DNA of 35,062 nucleotides from Egibacter sp. (GCA_003553795.1 PWFH01000017.1:1-35062), one strand, 5' to 3'; shown: positions 14,779 to 25,368, counted from the first letter of the stretch. Notes: generated from the sequence alone by a model not told the origin. Made by a program: numbers and translations.

Positions 14779-15744
14779 TCAGGTCCAGGCGCGGGCGCTG
14801 CGGGCCTGCCAGTAGGCCTCGGGGTCCTCGGCGAGCGCGCCGAGCGCGCCGAGGTCGTCGCCGTCGAGCCGCAGGTCGACCGCTGCGGTGTTGCGCGCGA
14901 GCTGGGTGGGGGTGACCGCCCCGGACAGGGCGACGGCGCTCCAGGGCTCGGCGAGCGCCGCGGCGATCGCCACGGCGTCGGGGGTCGTGCCGTGCCGGGC
15001 GGCGACCTCGGGCAGCGGGCCGGCCTCGGCGGTGGCGAGCCGTCCGTTGGCGAGGGCCTCCTTGACGACGACGACCCAGCCGGCCTCGGCGGCCTCGGCG
15101 AGCGCCGGCCCCGCCGAGGGCTCGAGGAGGTTCCACGTCGCCTGGACGAGGCCGAAGGGGTTGACGCCGTCGACCTCGGCAGCGAGGCCCTGGCGCACGA
15201 CGTCGGCCTGGCGTGGCCCGCTCGTCGTGAACCCGACGGTCACCCCGGAGTCGGCGAGCTCGGCGAGCTCGGCCAGCACCGCACGGTCGGCGAGCACGCC
15301 GGTGTCGAGCGTCGCGGAGTGGATCTGGTAGGCGTCGAGCGCGTCACCGAGCAGCGCCCGGGTCTCGGCGAGCTGGCGGCGCAGCGCGTCGAGGCCGTGG
15401 TCCTTGACCTCGTGGACCTCGGCGTCGAGCCGCCACTGCCCGGTGTAGCGGTAGCCCCACTTCGAGGCGACGGTGACGTCGTCGGGCGCGCGCTCGGCGA
15501 GCCAGCTCGCGAGGAAGGCCTCGGCGCGCCCGTAGGAGCGTGCGGCGTCGAGGTAGCGCACCCCGCGGGCGTACGCGGCGTCGAGGACGGCGTGGGCGGC
15601 GGCCTCGAGGGCCTCCTCGGAGCGGTCGTCGCCGAGGTCGGCGTCGCGGCCGGGGGTGAGGTAGGCGGGGCGGCCGACCGCGGCGAGGCCGAGGCCGACG
15701 GGCGTCGCGGGCAGGCGGGGCGCACCGGCGAGGAAGGGGTCCAT
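14779..15744 (-). CDS. Aldo/keto reductase family oxidoreductase
   Basis: 321-residue TIM-barrel NAD(P)H-dependent oxidoreductase. The catalytic tetrad can be placed as Asp66 and Tyr71 (RYLDAARSYGRAE), Lys95 (ASKWGYRY) and His142 (DAYQIHSATLD). GVTVGFTTSGPRQ is consistent with the later barrel strands, and the C-terminal VALSGAVTPTQLARNTAA matches the cofactor-binding end. The substrate is not predictable. It lies 11 nt after the histidine phosphatase and could be co-transcribed with the pnt genes. An NADPH-using enzyme next to the NADPH-producing transhydrogenase is suggestive but unproven. ATG at 15744 has only a weak ribosome site. Confidence 0.9.
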   Translation of the reverse strand: MDPFLAGAPRLPATPVGLGLAAVGRPAYLTPGRDADLGDDRSEEALEAAAHAVLDAAYARGVRYLDAARSYGRAEAFLASWLAERAPDDVTVASKWGYRYTGQWRLDAEVHEVKDHGLDALRRQLAETRALLGDALDAYQIHSATLDTGVLADRAVLAELAELADSGVTVGFTTSGPRQADVVRQGLAAEVDGVNPFGLVQATWNLLEPSAGPALAEAAEAGWVVVVKEALANGRLATAEAGPLPEVAARHGTTPDAVAIAAALAEPWSAVALSGAVTPTQLARNTAAVDLRLDGDDLGALGALAEDPEAYWQARSARAWT

Positions 15745-15755
15745 GGCCGGCGCAG

Positions 15756-16319
15756 TCAAGCAGAGCTCCCCGCGGTGGGCGAGACGGGGTCGAGGCGCGG
15801 CGGGGCGACGGCGACGGCGTGGCACACGCGCCCGCGAGCGAGCTCGAGGGTGACCCGGCCGCCCTTGCGCACGCGCACGTCGTCGAGGACGAGGCCGTCG
15901 CGACCGACGAGGGTGGCGAGCAGGGCGGGGATGACGTCGCCGTGGCTGCAGAGGACGACGCGCCCCTCGACCGGTGCGGCGGCGAGCTCCTCGACGACGG
16001 CGAGGGCGCGTCCACCGAGCCAGGCCGAGGCCACCCACGCGCTGCCGCGGTCGTGCACCGGCAGGGTCCGCAGCTCGGCGAGGCGCTCGTCGACGATCGG
16101 CGCGATCCCGAGGGCCGCGGCGAGCGGCTCGACGGTCTGGGTGCAGCGCACGAGCGGGCTCGTGTGGATCGCCGCGATCGCGCCGCCGGCGAGCAGCTCG
16201 TCGACGAGGCATCGCGCCTGCGCCTCGCCGGCGTCATCGAGGGGCCGCTCCCGGTCCGACGCGCCGTTCCAGCGCTTGCGCGAGTAGGCCTTCGCGTGGC
16301 GGAGCACCTCGATGAGCAC
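15756..16319 (-). CDS. SixA-like histidine phosphatase family protein
   Basis: 187-residue member of the histidine phosphatase (phosphoglycerate-mutase-like) superfamily. The N-terminal phosphohistidine motif reads LRHAKAYSRKRW, the form used by the short SixA branch, and the second catalytic histidine is in VVLCSHGDVIPALLA. AIHTSPLVRCTQTVEPLA supplies the family's conserved Arg. Possible roles are dephosphorylation of a phosphohistidine protein or a small phosphoester. I chose GTG 16319 because GAGG lies about 8 nt upstream and the protein then begins directly on the first strand (VLIEVLRHAKA). A longer frame overlaps pntB by 47 nt and adds an unlikely N-terminus. Confidence 0.88.
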   Translation of the reverse strand: MLIEVLRHAKAYSRKRWNGASDRERPLDDAGEAQARCLVDELLAGGAIAAIHTSPLVRCTQTVEPLAAALGIAPIVDERLAELRTLPVHDRGSAWVASAWLGGRALAVVEELAAAPVEGRVVLCSHGDVIPALLATLVGRDGLVLDDVRVRKGGRVTLELARGRVCHAVAVAPPRLDPVSPTAGSSA

Positions 16320-16371
16320 CTTGGCGACCTCGTGACGGGCCAGCGGCGGCAGGGGGAAGGCTAGCGCGGCG

Positions 16372-17778
16372 TCACGACAGCTCCGAGGCGAGGCCGTCGA
16401 GCACGGCCTTGGCGTCACCGAAGAGCATGACGGTCTGGTCGGCCTCGAAGAGCGCGTTCTTGATGCCGGCGTAGCCCGGGGCGAGGCTGCGCTTGATGAC
16501 GAAGACGCGGCGTGCCTTGCCGACCTCGAGGATCGGCATCCCGGCGATGGGGCTGCCCGGCTCGGTGTTCGCCGCGGGGTTCACGACGTCGTTGGCGCCG
16601 ACGACGATGACCGCGTCGGTCTGGCTGAAGTCCTGGTTGATCTCGTCCATCTCGTAGAGGAGGTCGTAGGGCACCTCCGCCTCGGCGAGGACGACGTTCA
16701 TGTGCCCGGGCATGCGCCCGGCGACCGGGTGGATCGCGAAGCGCACCGTCGCCCCGCGGGCCTCGAGCGCCTTGGCGACGTCGTAGGCGGCGTTCTGCGC
16801 GCGGGCGGCGGCGAGGCCGTAGCCGGGCACGATGATGACCGACTGCGCCGCCTCGAGGACCATCGCGGCCTCCTCGGCGTCGGCGGAGACGATGCTCTCG
16901 TACTCCGCGGCGTCGCCGCTCGGCGCGTCGGTGCCGTAGCCGCCGACCATGACGTTGACCAGCGAGCGGTTCATCGCCGCGCACATGATCTGGGTGAGGA
17001 TGAGCCCGGCGGCGCCGACGATCGTCCCGGCGATGATGAGGAGGTTGTTCGCGAGCGCGAAGCCGGTGGCGGCGGCCGCGAGCCCCGACAGCGAGTTGAG
17101 CAGGCTGATGACGACCGGCATGTCCGCGCCGCCGATGGGGGTGACGAGCACGAGCCCGGTGAGCAGGCTCACCGCGAGCACGCCGACGACGAGGCCGGCG
17201 GCGAGGGTCGGGTCCTCGACGCCGAGGACGGCGACGCCACCGAGGGCGAGCCCGCCGAGGACGAGCAGGCCCATGACCCCACCGCGCACCGGGATCGTCG
17301 GCTGACCCTTGAGGACCCCGCGGAGCTTGAGCTCGGCGATGATGCTGCCGCTGAACGTCGTCGCGCCGATGAGCACCGAGAGCACGAGCGTGGCCGCCGA
17401 GGTCGCGCCGAGCGCGGCGGAGGCGGTCACCGCGTCGCCGGACTCCACGACGTGGCGCCAGAACAGCGACAGCGCGACGAGCGCGGAGGCCGCGCCACCG
17501 AAGCCGTTGAAGCGGGCGACGATCTCCGGCATCGCCGTGGCCTTGGCGCGCAGCACGATCGCCACGCCCCCGGCGGCGCCGACCGCGAGGCCGCCGGCGA
17601 TCCAGCGGTAGTCGACGAGGCCCTGCTCGATGAGGGTGAGGACGACGGCGAGGAGCATGCCCGCGGCCATGAGCGCGTTGCCGCTGCGGGCGGTGCGGAT
17701 GCGGCTGAGGCGCTTGAGCCCGACGACGAAGAGCGCGACGGACCCGAGCGCGACGAGGGCGAGGACGTCGGCGCCCAT
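16372..17778 (-). CDS. pntB: Proton-translocating NAD(P)+ transhydrogenase subunit beta
   Basis: 468-residue PntB: an N-terminal half of about nine membrane helices (domain dII) and a C-terminal NADP(H)-binding domain dIII. Signatures include VPGYGLAAARAQNAAYDVAK in dIII, VAGRMPGHMNVVLAEAEVPY, VVGANDVVNPAANTEPGSPI and FVIKRSLAPGYAGIKNALF. It works with PntAA and PntAB to drive hydride transfer from NADH to NADP+ with inward proton flow. ATG at 17778 shares one base with the pntAB stop (TGATG). Confidence 0.97.
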   Translation of the reverse strand: MGADVLALVALGSVALFVVGLKRLSRIRTARSGNALMAAGMLLAVVLTLIEQGLVDYRWIAGGLAVGAAGGVAIVLRAKATAMPEIVARFNGFGGAASALVALSLFWRHVVESGDAVTASAALGATSAATLVLSVLIGATTFSGSIIAELKLRGVLKGQPTIPVRGGVMGLLVLGGLALGGVAVLGVEDPTLAAGLVVGVLAVSLLTGLVLVTPIGGADMPVVISLLNSLSGLAAAATGFALANNLLIIAGTIVGAAGLILTQIMCAAMNRSLVNVMVGGYGTDAPSGDAAEYESIVSADAEEAAMVLEAAQSVIIVPGYGLAAARAQNAAYDVAKALEARGATVRFAIHPVAGRMPGHMNVVLAEAEVPYDLLYEMDEINQDFSQTDAVIVVGANDVVNPAANTEPGSPIAGMPILEVGKARRVFVIKRSLAPGYAGIKNALFEADQTVMLFGDAKAVLDGLASELS

Positions 17779-18059
17779 CAGTTCCGCCTCGAGAAGGTCG
17801 AGAGCATGCGGTCGGTGACGAGGAAGCCGCCGACGACGTTGACCGTCGCGAGGACGAGCGCCGCGGTGCCGAGGAGCACGCTGGCGTCGGGGTCAGCGAC
17901 GGTCACGAGGCTCAGCGCGCCGATGATCGTGACCCCCGACATCGCGTTCGCGCCGGACATCAGCGGGGTGTGCAGCGTCGGCGGCACCTTGTTGATGAGC
18001 TCGAAGCCGAGGAACGCCGCGAGCACGAAGACGTAGACGCTCACGAGCAGCGTCCCCAT
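17778..18059 (-). CDS. pntAB: Transhydrogenase subunit alpha, membrane part (PntAB/PntA2)
   Basis: 93-residue membrane subunit with three helices, matching the C-terminal membrane segment of a fused PntA. FLGFELINKVPPTLHTPLMS and GANAMSGVTIIGAL are the family signatures. A separate pntAB gene shows the three-polypeptide form of the enzyme (as in Rhodospirillum rubrum) in contrast to the two-polypeptide E. coli form. TGATG one-base overlaps on both sides indicate tight coupling. Confidence 0.97.
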   Translation of the reverse strand: MGTLLVSVYVFVLAAFLGFELINKVPPTLHTPLMSGANAMSGVTIIGALSLVTVADPDASVLLGTAALVLATVNVVGGFLVTDRMLSTFSRRN

Positions 18060-19195
18060 CAGCGGTCACCTCCTGCGAGGGTCTCGGCGGTGCGGTCGTG
18101 GGTGACCTCGCCGTCATGGGTGAGCAGCGCCCCGGCCACGACCGCGTCCTCGCGGTCGACGGCCAGGGCCCCGTCGGTGACGAGCAGCCCCGCGAAGTTC
18201 GCGATGTTGCGGCCGTAGACCGCGCTGGCCTCGCCGGGCATCTGCGCGGGGAAGTCCTGTCCGGGGATGATGCGCACCCCGCCGTGCTCGACCTCGCCCG
18301 CCGGGTCGGTGAGCGCGCAGTTGCCCCCGTCGGCGGCGGCCAGGTCGATGACGACCGCACCGGGCTGCAGCTCCTCGACCATCTCGGCGGTGACGAGCTC
18401 GGGCGCGGGACGACCGGGGATCTGCGCGGTCGTGATGACCGCGTGGGCCTTCGCGAGGCGCTCGGAGAGCGCCCGGCGCTGGCGGGTGAGGAAGTCCTCG
18501 CCGACCTCCTTGGCGTAGCCGCCCTCCCCGGTGGCGTCCTCGGCGTCGGGGACGTCGATGAACTCCCCGCCGAGGGAGGCGACCTCCTCGCGCGCGGCCT
18601 CGCGGATGTCGGAGACGTAGACGATCGCGCCGAGGCGCTTGGCGGTGGCCACCGCCTGCAGCCCCGCGACGCCGGCGCCGAGGACGACGATGGTGGCCGG
18701 GCGGATCGTGCCCGCCGCGGTCATGAAGAGCGGGAAGTACTTGTCGAGGGCGTAGGCGGCGACGATGACCGAGCGGTAGCCGGCGATGTTCGCCTGGCTC
18801 GACAGCGCGTCGATCGGCTGCGCGCGGCTGATGCGGGGCACGAGCTCCATCGCGAGGGTCGTCACGCGGCGCCGCGCGAGCTCGGCGACGACCTCGAGGT
18901 TGCGGTGCGGCGCGATGAAGCTCAGCAGGACCGTGCCCTCGGCGAGCCGCGCGACCTCCTCGAGGCTCGGGGGGGCGACCCGCGCGACGAGGTCGGCCTC
19001 GGCGACGGCGTCGGCCCCGACGATCGTCGCGCCCGCCTCGCGGTAGGCGTCGTCGTCGTGGTGGGCGTGCGCGCCGGCGCCGGTCTCGACGGTCACGTCG
19101 AGGCCGAGCGCGGTCAAGCGCCCCACCGACTCCGGGGTCGCGGCGACGCGGCGCTCGCCGGGCGCCGTCTCACGCACCACCATCAAGACCGCCAT
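18059..19195 (-). CDS. pntAA: Transhydrogenase subunit alpha, NAD(H)-binding part (PntAA/PntA1)
   Basis: 378-residue soluble domain dI. It has the alanine-dehydrogenase-like N-terminus (VVRETAPGERRVAATPESVG), the nucleotide region SRAQPIDALSSQANIAGYRS, and a Rossmann GxGxxG-type motif in VVLGAGVAGLQAVATAKRLG, then YVSDIR where the NAD-selecting acidic residue lies. The ATG at 19195 has an excellent Shine-Dalgarno, GGAGGTGAT, six bases before it, much stronger than most starts in this window. That fits the first gene of a well-expressed operon. A 14-bp perfect palindrome abuts this ribosome site. Confidence 0.97.
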   Translation of the reverse strand: MAVLMVVRETAPGERRVAATPESVGRLTALGLDVTVETGAGAHAHHDDDAYREAGATIVGADAVAEADLVARVAPPSLEEVARLAEGTVLLSFIAPHRNLEVVAELARRRVTTLAMELVPRISRAQPIDALSSQANIAGYRSVIVAAYALDKYFPLFMTAAGTIRPATIVVLGAGVAGLQAVATAKRLGAIVYVSDIREAAREEVASLGGEFIDVPDAEDATGEGGYAKEVGEDFLTRQRRALSERLAKAHAVITTAQIPGRPAPELVTAEMVEELQPGAVVIDLAAADGGNCALTDPAGEVEHGGVRIIPGQDFPAQMPGEASAVYGRNIANFAGLLVTDGALAVDREDAVVAGALLTHDGEVTHDRTAETLAGGDR

Positions 19196-19200
19196 CGATC

Positions 19201-19220
19201 ACCTCCGCAGTGGCCACTGC
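19201..19220 (-). promoter_or_regulatory. Strong Shine-Dalgarno with abutting 14-bp palindrome before pntAA
   Basis: GCAGTGGCCACTGC (19207-19220) is a perfect palindrome and is immediately followed on the minus strand by the GGAGGT ribosome site. It could be an operator, or an RNA structure that gates ribosome access. No regulator is identifiable from the sequence. Confidence 0.45.
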
Positions 19221-19237
19221 CGCTCGTGCGAGGGGCA

Positions 19238-19267
19238 ACGGTAGCGGCCTGCCCGCCGGCAGGCGAA
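19238..19267 (-). promoter_or_regulatory. Candidate pntAA promoter overlapping a 7-bp hairpin
   Basis: Minus-strand TACCGT (19243-19238) fits a TAnnnT -10 box; TTCGCC (19267-19262) is a weak -35 at 18 bp. The spacer holds a perfect inverted repeat, GCCTGCC/GGCAGGC (19247-19264, 4-base loop). The hairpin lies 15-32 nt after the zinc-ribbon stop, so it may instead be that gene's terminator, although no U-tract follows. Confidence 0.3.
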
Positions 19268-19278
19268 CCCCCGTGCGG

Positions 19279-19602
19279 TCAGTCGACCTCGTGACGCTCG
19301 CGCCACGCGCGCAGCAGCGCCACCCGACGCGGCCCCTCGTCGGCGGCGAAGGCGCAGACGCCGGGGCCACCGCAGGCCGGCGTGCCGCGGTCGTTGGCGA
19401 CGTCGTAGCCGCACTCGGGGCAGACCGGGTCGAGCTCGCGGGGGATGAACGGGCAGCGTGGCTGACGGCAGGCGCGGAACCCGCGCCCCGAGAGCGGGTC
19501 CATGCGGCAGTCGGGGCAGCGCTCGAACTCCAGGGCACGGAAGCGTGACGCCGGCGTCGAGGCATGCGAGCGGCTCGAGGGGCTCTGCCCGTTGACGCTC
19601 AC
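19279..19602 (-). CDS. Small double zinc-ribbon protein, unknown function
   Basis: 107 residues. Eight cysteines occur as four pairs: Cys29/32 (ERCPDCR), Cys45/50 (ACRQPRCPF), Cys61/64 (PVCPECGYD) and Cys77/83 (PACGGPGVCAF). This spacing is expected for two zinc ribbons or one interleaved pair. The first 20 residues are Ser-rich and probably disordered; the end is a charged helix (RRVALLRAWRERHEVD). I chose GTG 19602 because GGGAGG stands six bases upstream. It lies 83 nt before pntAA on the same strand and may be co-transcribed. No named family recognised; a nucleic-acid-binding or protein-docking role is possible. Confidence 0.75.
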   Translation of the reverse strand: MSVNGQSPSSRSHASTPASRFRALEFERCPDCRMDPLSGRGFRACRQPRCPFIPRELDPVCPECGYDVANDRGTPACGGPGVCAFAADEGPRRVALLRAWRERHEVD

Positions 19603-19754
19603 CGCGCACCTCCCTCGACCGGCGCCCGGCCGCCCGCGCTCGCGGCGGACGGCGCATCCGGCCCGCCTCGCACCCTGCGCGGTCGGCGACCCGCCCGCCG
19701 GGCCGAGCGGCCTACCGCAGGCGGGACCCGAGGCCCAGGCGTCCGCCGGGGCAC

Positions 19755-19760
19755 TAGGCT
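19755..19760 (+). promoter_or_regulatory. -10 box of a probable leaderless rhtA transcript
   Basis: TAGGCT (TAnnnT) ends 7 nt before the rhtA ATG at 19768, so transcription should begin at or next to the ATG. No Shine-Dalgarno lies upstream of that ATG. No clear -35 is visible. Leaderless mRNAs with this geometry are common in Actinobacteria. Confidence 0.5.
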
Positions 19761-19767
19761 GCGGCCG

Positions 19768-20637
19768 ATGGCCACGTCCCCCGCGAGCAGCGAGCCGACC
19801 CTCGCGGGCCGACTCCTCGACCGCGTGCCGGCCCCCGCGCTCTTCGTCGTCGGCGCGACGTCGATGTACCTCGGCGCAGCGCTCGCCGTCGAGATGTTCG
19901 CGGTCATGCCCGCGCCCGGGGTCGCGTGGCTGCGCACCGTCGGCGCCGCGCTCGTGCTGCTCGCCTGGCGACGGCCCTGGCGCGGGCAGTGGGACCGTCA
20001 ACGCCTCCTGCTCGTCGCGGCCTTCGGCACCGCGCTCGCGGCGATGAACCTGAGCTTCTACCTCGCGATCGAGCGCCTGCCGGTCGGCACCGCCGTCGCC
20101 ATCGAGTTCCTCGGCCCCATCGTCGTGGCCGCCGCCGGCAGCCGCTCGCGGCGGCAGGTCACCGCCCTCGTCCTCGCCATCGGCGGGATCGCGCTGCTCG
20201 CCGACGTGCAGTGGGCCGGCTCACCGGCGGGGGTCGGCTTCGCCCTGCTCGCGGCGGGCTTCTGGGCGCTCTACATCCTGCTCGGCTCGGCGGTGGCCCG
20301 TCGCGGCGGTGGCGTCGACTCCCTCGCGGTCGGCATGGCCCTCGGCGCGATCGCGATCGCGCCGATCGCCGCTCCCGGGGCGACACCGGCGCTCGCCGAC
20401 GCCGCGCTGCTCGCGACGGGGCTGTCGCTCGGCGTGCTCTCCAACGCCGTGCCCTACGCCCTCGACCAGGTCGTCCTGCGCCGGGTCGGGCCCTCGACGT
20501 TCGCGCTGCTCATCGCCCTGCTGCCGGCCACCGCGGCGGTCGTCGGCTACCTCGTGCTCGGGCAGGTGCTCGCCGCGGCGGAGATCGCCGGCGTCGGCCT
20601 CGTCGTCGTCGCCGTCGCCGTGCGCGGAGCGCGCTGA
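19768..20637 (+). CDS. rhtA: RhtA-type EamA exporter (threonine/homoserine family)
   Basis: 289-residue inner-membrane exporter of the drug/metabolite transporter superfamily, ten predicted helices in two EamA repeats. It follows E. coli RhtA closely at several points: MPAPGVAWLRTVGAALVLLA with the following RRPWR, LSFYLAIERLPVGTAVAIEF, GFWALYILLGSAVARR and VLSNAVPYALDQVVLRR. Probable cargo is threonine, homoserine or related amino acids or analogues, known for the family only. The ATG at 19768 was chosen because residues upstream are arginine-rich non-membrane sequence and a -10 box lies just upstream. Confidence 0.88.
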   Translation: MATSPASSEPTLAGRLLDRVPAPALFVVGATSMYLGAALAVEMFAVMPAPGVAWLRTVGAALVLLAWRRPWRGQWDRQRLLLVAAFGTALAAMNLSFYLAIERLPVGTAVAIEFLGPIVVAAAGSRSRRQVTALVLAIGGIALLADVQWAGSPAGVGFALLAAGFWALYILLGSAVARRGGGVDSLAVGMALGAIAIAPIAAPGATPALADAALLATGLSLGVLSNAVPYALDQVVLRRVGPSTFALLIALLPATAAVVGYLVLGQVLAAAEIAGVGLVVVAVAVRGAR

Positions 20638-20643
20638 GCAGCG

Positions 20644-20665
20644 CCGGACCGCGCGCGGTCTCCGG
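20644..20665. terminator. Probable bidirectional terminator between convergent genes
   Basis: GACCGCGCGCGGTC (20647-20660) is a 14-bp perfect palindrome. CCGG at 20644 and CCGG at 20662-20665 extend the stem with a small bulge. It fills the 31-bp gap between the convergent rhtA and P-type ATPase genes. No U-tract. Confidence 0.4.
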
Positions 20666-20668
20666 GTC

Positions 20669-23362
<2,694 letters not shown>

Positions 23363-23494
23363 CCCGACCTCCGCTGCCTGGGAGCGCGCTTTGCGTCGCG
23401 TCGTGCCGACCCTCCCCCCGATCACCCCCGCCGAGAGGGCCGACGGTCCCGGCTCCGAGGGCGCGGCGGTCCCACCCCTGCCCCGGCGAGCGGC

Positions 23495-24445
23495 TCAGCG
23501 AGGCCCGCTGGCAGTCGGCGGCCCTTCGCTGGCCTTCGCCCCGGCGGCCGCCGGCCGGCGCCCGGTCGGGCGGTTGGCGAGCGCGACGCCCACGACGACG
23601 AGGGCGCCGCCGGCGATCTGCAGTGCCGAGAGCGGCTCGCCGGCGAGCGCGGCGAAGAGCAGGCCCACGACCGGCACGAGGTTGAGCGTCGCGCCGGCCG
23701 CCGACGCCTCGACGCGACCGATCCCGGCGTTCCACAGCAGCAGCGCCGCCGCGGAGGCGACGAGGCCGAGGTAGAGCAGGCCCGCGGCGCTGCCGGGCGT
23801 GAGCGCGGGCGGGCCGACGAGGGCGACCTCGAGCGCCGCGGCGGGCAGGAGCACGCCGAGGCCGGCGACGATCCCGCCGGTGGCGGCCACGACCGCCGAG
23901 CGCCGGGCGAGCACCCGCCGCCCCTGGACGGTGTAGGCCGCCCAGGAGACGACCGCGCCGAGGATGAGGAGGTTGCCGATCCAGGCGCGCGGCCCGCCGA
24001 GGTCGGCGCCCGCGGCGACGACGAGCGCCGCGCCGAGGACCGCGGCGGCGATGCCCGCGAGGCGCAGGCCCGGCAGCGGCTCGCCGAGGACGACGCGCGC
24101 GAGGGCCGCGGTGACCGCCGGCACGAGGGCGACGAGCAGCGCGGCGCTGCCCGCGGTCGTGAAGACGAGCCCGAGGTTCTGCAGCCCGAAGAAGAGCGCG
24201 ACCCCGGTGACCCCGTAGCCGAGGAACGCCGGCGCGAGGCTGTCGCGCGGCCGGTAGCCCTCGCGCCAGGCCAGCGGCAGGAGCACGGCGAGGGCGAGGA
24301 CGAAGCGCCCCGCGGCGATCGTCAGGGGACCGATCGCGTCGAGCATCCCGCGCGTGACGACGAACGTCGAGCCCCAGATCGTCGCGGCGCCGAGCAGGGC
24401 GAGCAGGCCCAGCCAGGGCCGGCCGTCGGCCCGCGGCCCCGTCAC
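23495..24445 (-). CDS. EamA/DMT family transporter
   Basis: 316-residue permease, ten helices in two EamA repeats. The first repeat has ATIWGSTFVVTRGMLDAIGP and AGRFVLALAVLLPLAW, the second GAVVSWAAYTVQGRRVL and YLGLVASAAALLLWNAG. The cargo is unknown; the family exports amino acids, nucleosides or drugs. GTG 24445 lies in a GTGA overlap with the stop of the lipoprotein gene, so the two are translationally coupled. The tail after the last helix is Ala/Gly/Arg-rich. It is only distantly related to the RhtA-like gene at 19768. Confidence 0.9.
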   Translation of the reverse strand: MTGPRADGRPWLGLLALLGAATIWGSTFVVTRGMLDAIGPLTIAAGRFVLALAVLLPLAWREGYRPRDSLAPAFLGYGVTGVALFFGLQNLGLVFTTAGSAALLVALVPAVTAALARVVLGEPLPGLRLAGIAAAVLGAALVVAAGADLGGPRAWIGNLLILGAVVSWAAYTVQGRRVLARRSAVVAATGGIVAGLGVLLPAAALEVALVGPPALTPGSAAGLLYLGLVASAAALLLWNAGIGRVEASAAGATLNLVPVVGLLFAALAGEPLSALQIAGGALVVVGVALANRPTGRRPAAAGAKASEGPPTASGPR

Positions 24446-25368
24446 GGCTCGAAGTCGGGGTCCACCTCGATGGCGATCAGCGTCCAATCGGGGGTGTCCT
24501 CGTCGGGGCCCACGACGACGACCATGTGGAGGTCGCCCTTCGAGACGAACCAGAAGACGCTGTCATCGTCCTGCTCCCAGTCGTCCTCGCGCATGATCGT
24601 CGACCAGCCCTCCTCCTCGAGGGCCTCGTCGTAGAAGGCGACGATGTCGGTGTGGTCGGCGATGACCTGGAACCCGAAGAGGAGGTCGCCGTCCTCCTCG
24701 GAGATCGGCAGCACACGCCCGGGCTCGGAGGGTAGCGGCACGTCGGCGGGCAGGCCCTCGGCCCGCTCGAGGGACGACAGCTCGGACCCGTCGGGGTCAT
24801 CCTCGGGCACGGCCTCCTCGACGACCTCCTCGGCCTCCTCGGCGAGCTCCTCCTCGGGCTCCTCGACGGCGGGCTCGCCCTCGACGCGGAAGGCGACCTG
24901 CTCGGTGACCCGCTCGCCGTCCGGCCCCGCCACCTCGAGGTCGACGACGTAGTCGCCGACCGGCCAGCCGTCGTCGGGGCGGGTGACGCTGAGGTTGGGC
25001 CTCGAGCGGCCCTCCGGCAGGTCGAGGTCGACCTCGGCGAAGACCGTGGCGCCCTCGTGGACCCACTCGCTCGCGAGGACGGTGTCCTCCGCCACGCCGC
25101 GGACGGGCACGACGACGACGATCTCGGGGGTGTCGACGTCGAAGACCTCCGAGACGTCGACGGGCCGGTCGTCGCCGTCGACGCCGAGCGCGGCGACGGC
25201 GTTGCCGATCTCGAGCGGCTCGTCGTCACCGACCGAGCCCTCGAACTCGCAGCCGGCGAGCACGAGCGCCGCCGCGGCGACGCCGGCGAGCGCGAGGCGC
25301 CGGGAGCGCCGGGCCCACGACGCGATCACCACGGCGAGCACGAGCAGGAGGACCATCGTCGCCATCAT
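24442..25368 (-). CDS. Acidic lipoprotein of unknown function with an unusual N-terminus
   Basis: 308 residues. A lipobox LVLAGC ends at Cys40, so the mature protein is probably anchored to the outer face of the membrane. Before the signal helix (about 25-39, after RRSRR) there is a second hydrophobic stretch (MVLLLVLAVVIAS), giving a double-helix N-terminus atypical of lipoproteins. ATG 25368 has GAGGAG six bases upstream; an internal GTG near residue 13-14 would give a normal signal peptide but has no ribosome site. The mature part has an Ig-like region of about 110 residues, a Glu-rich linker (VEEPEEELAEEAEEVVEEAV) and a C-terminal domain with HTDIVAFYDEALEEEGWSTI. It is strongly acidic throughout, as in halophile surface proteins. 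It is coupled to the EamA gene. Confidence 0.82.
   Translation of the reverse strand: MMATMVLLLVLAVVIASWARRSRRLALAGVAAAALVLAGCEFEGSVGDDEPLEIGNAVAALGVDGDDRPVDVSEVFDVDTPEIVVVVPVRGVAEDTVLASEWVHEGATVFAEVDLDLPEGRSRPNLSVTRPDDGWPVGDYVVDLEVAGPDGERVTEQVAFRVEGEPAVEEPEEELAEEAEEVVEEAVPEDDPDGSELSSLERAEGLPADVPLPSEPGRVLPISEEDGDLLFGFQVIADHTDIVAFYDEALEEEGWSTIMREDDWEQDDDSVFWFVSKGDLHMVVVVGPDEDTPDWTLIAIEVDPDFEP

Noticed and set aside
23363-23494. Promoter search in the 132-bp gap before the P-type ATPase
   Set aside because: Only a good ribosome site next to the ATG is visible; no -10/-35 pair was convincing enough to list.
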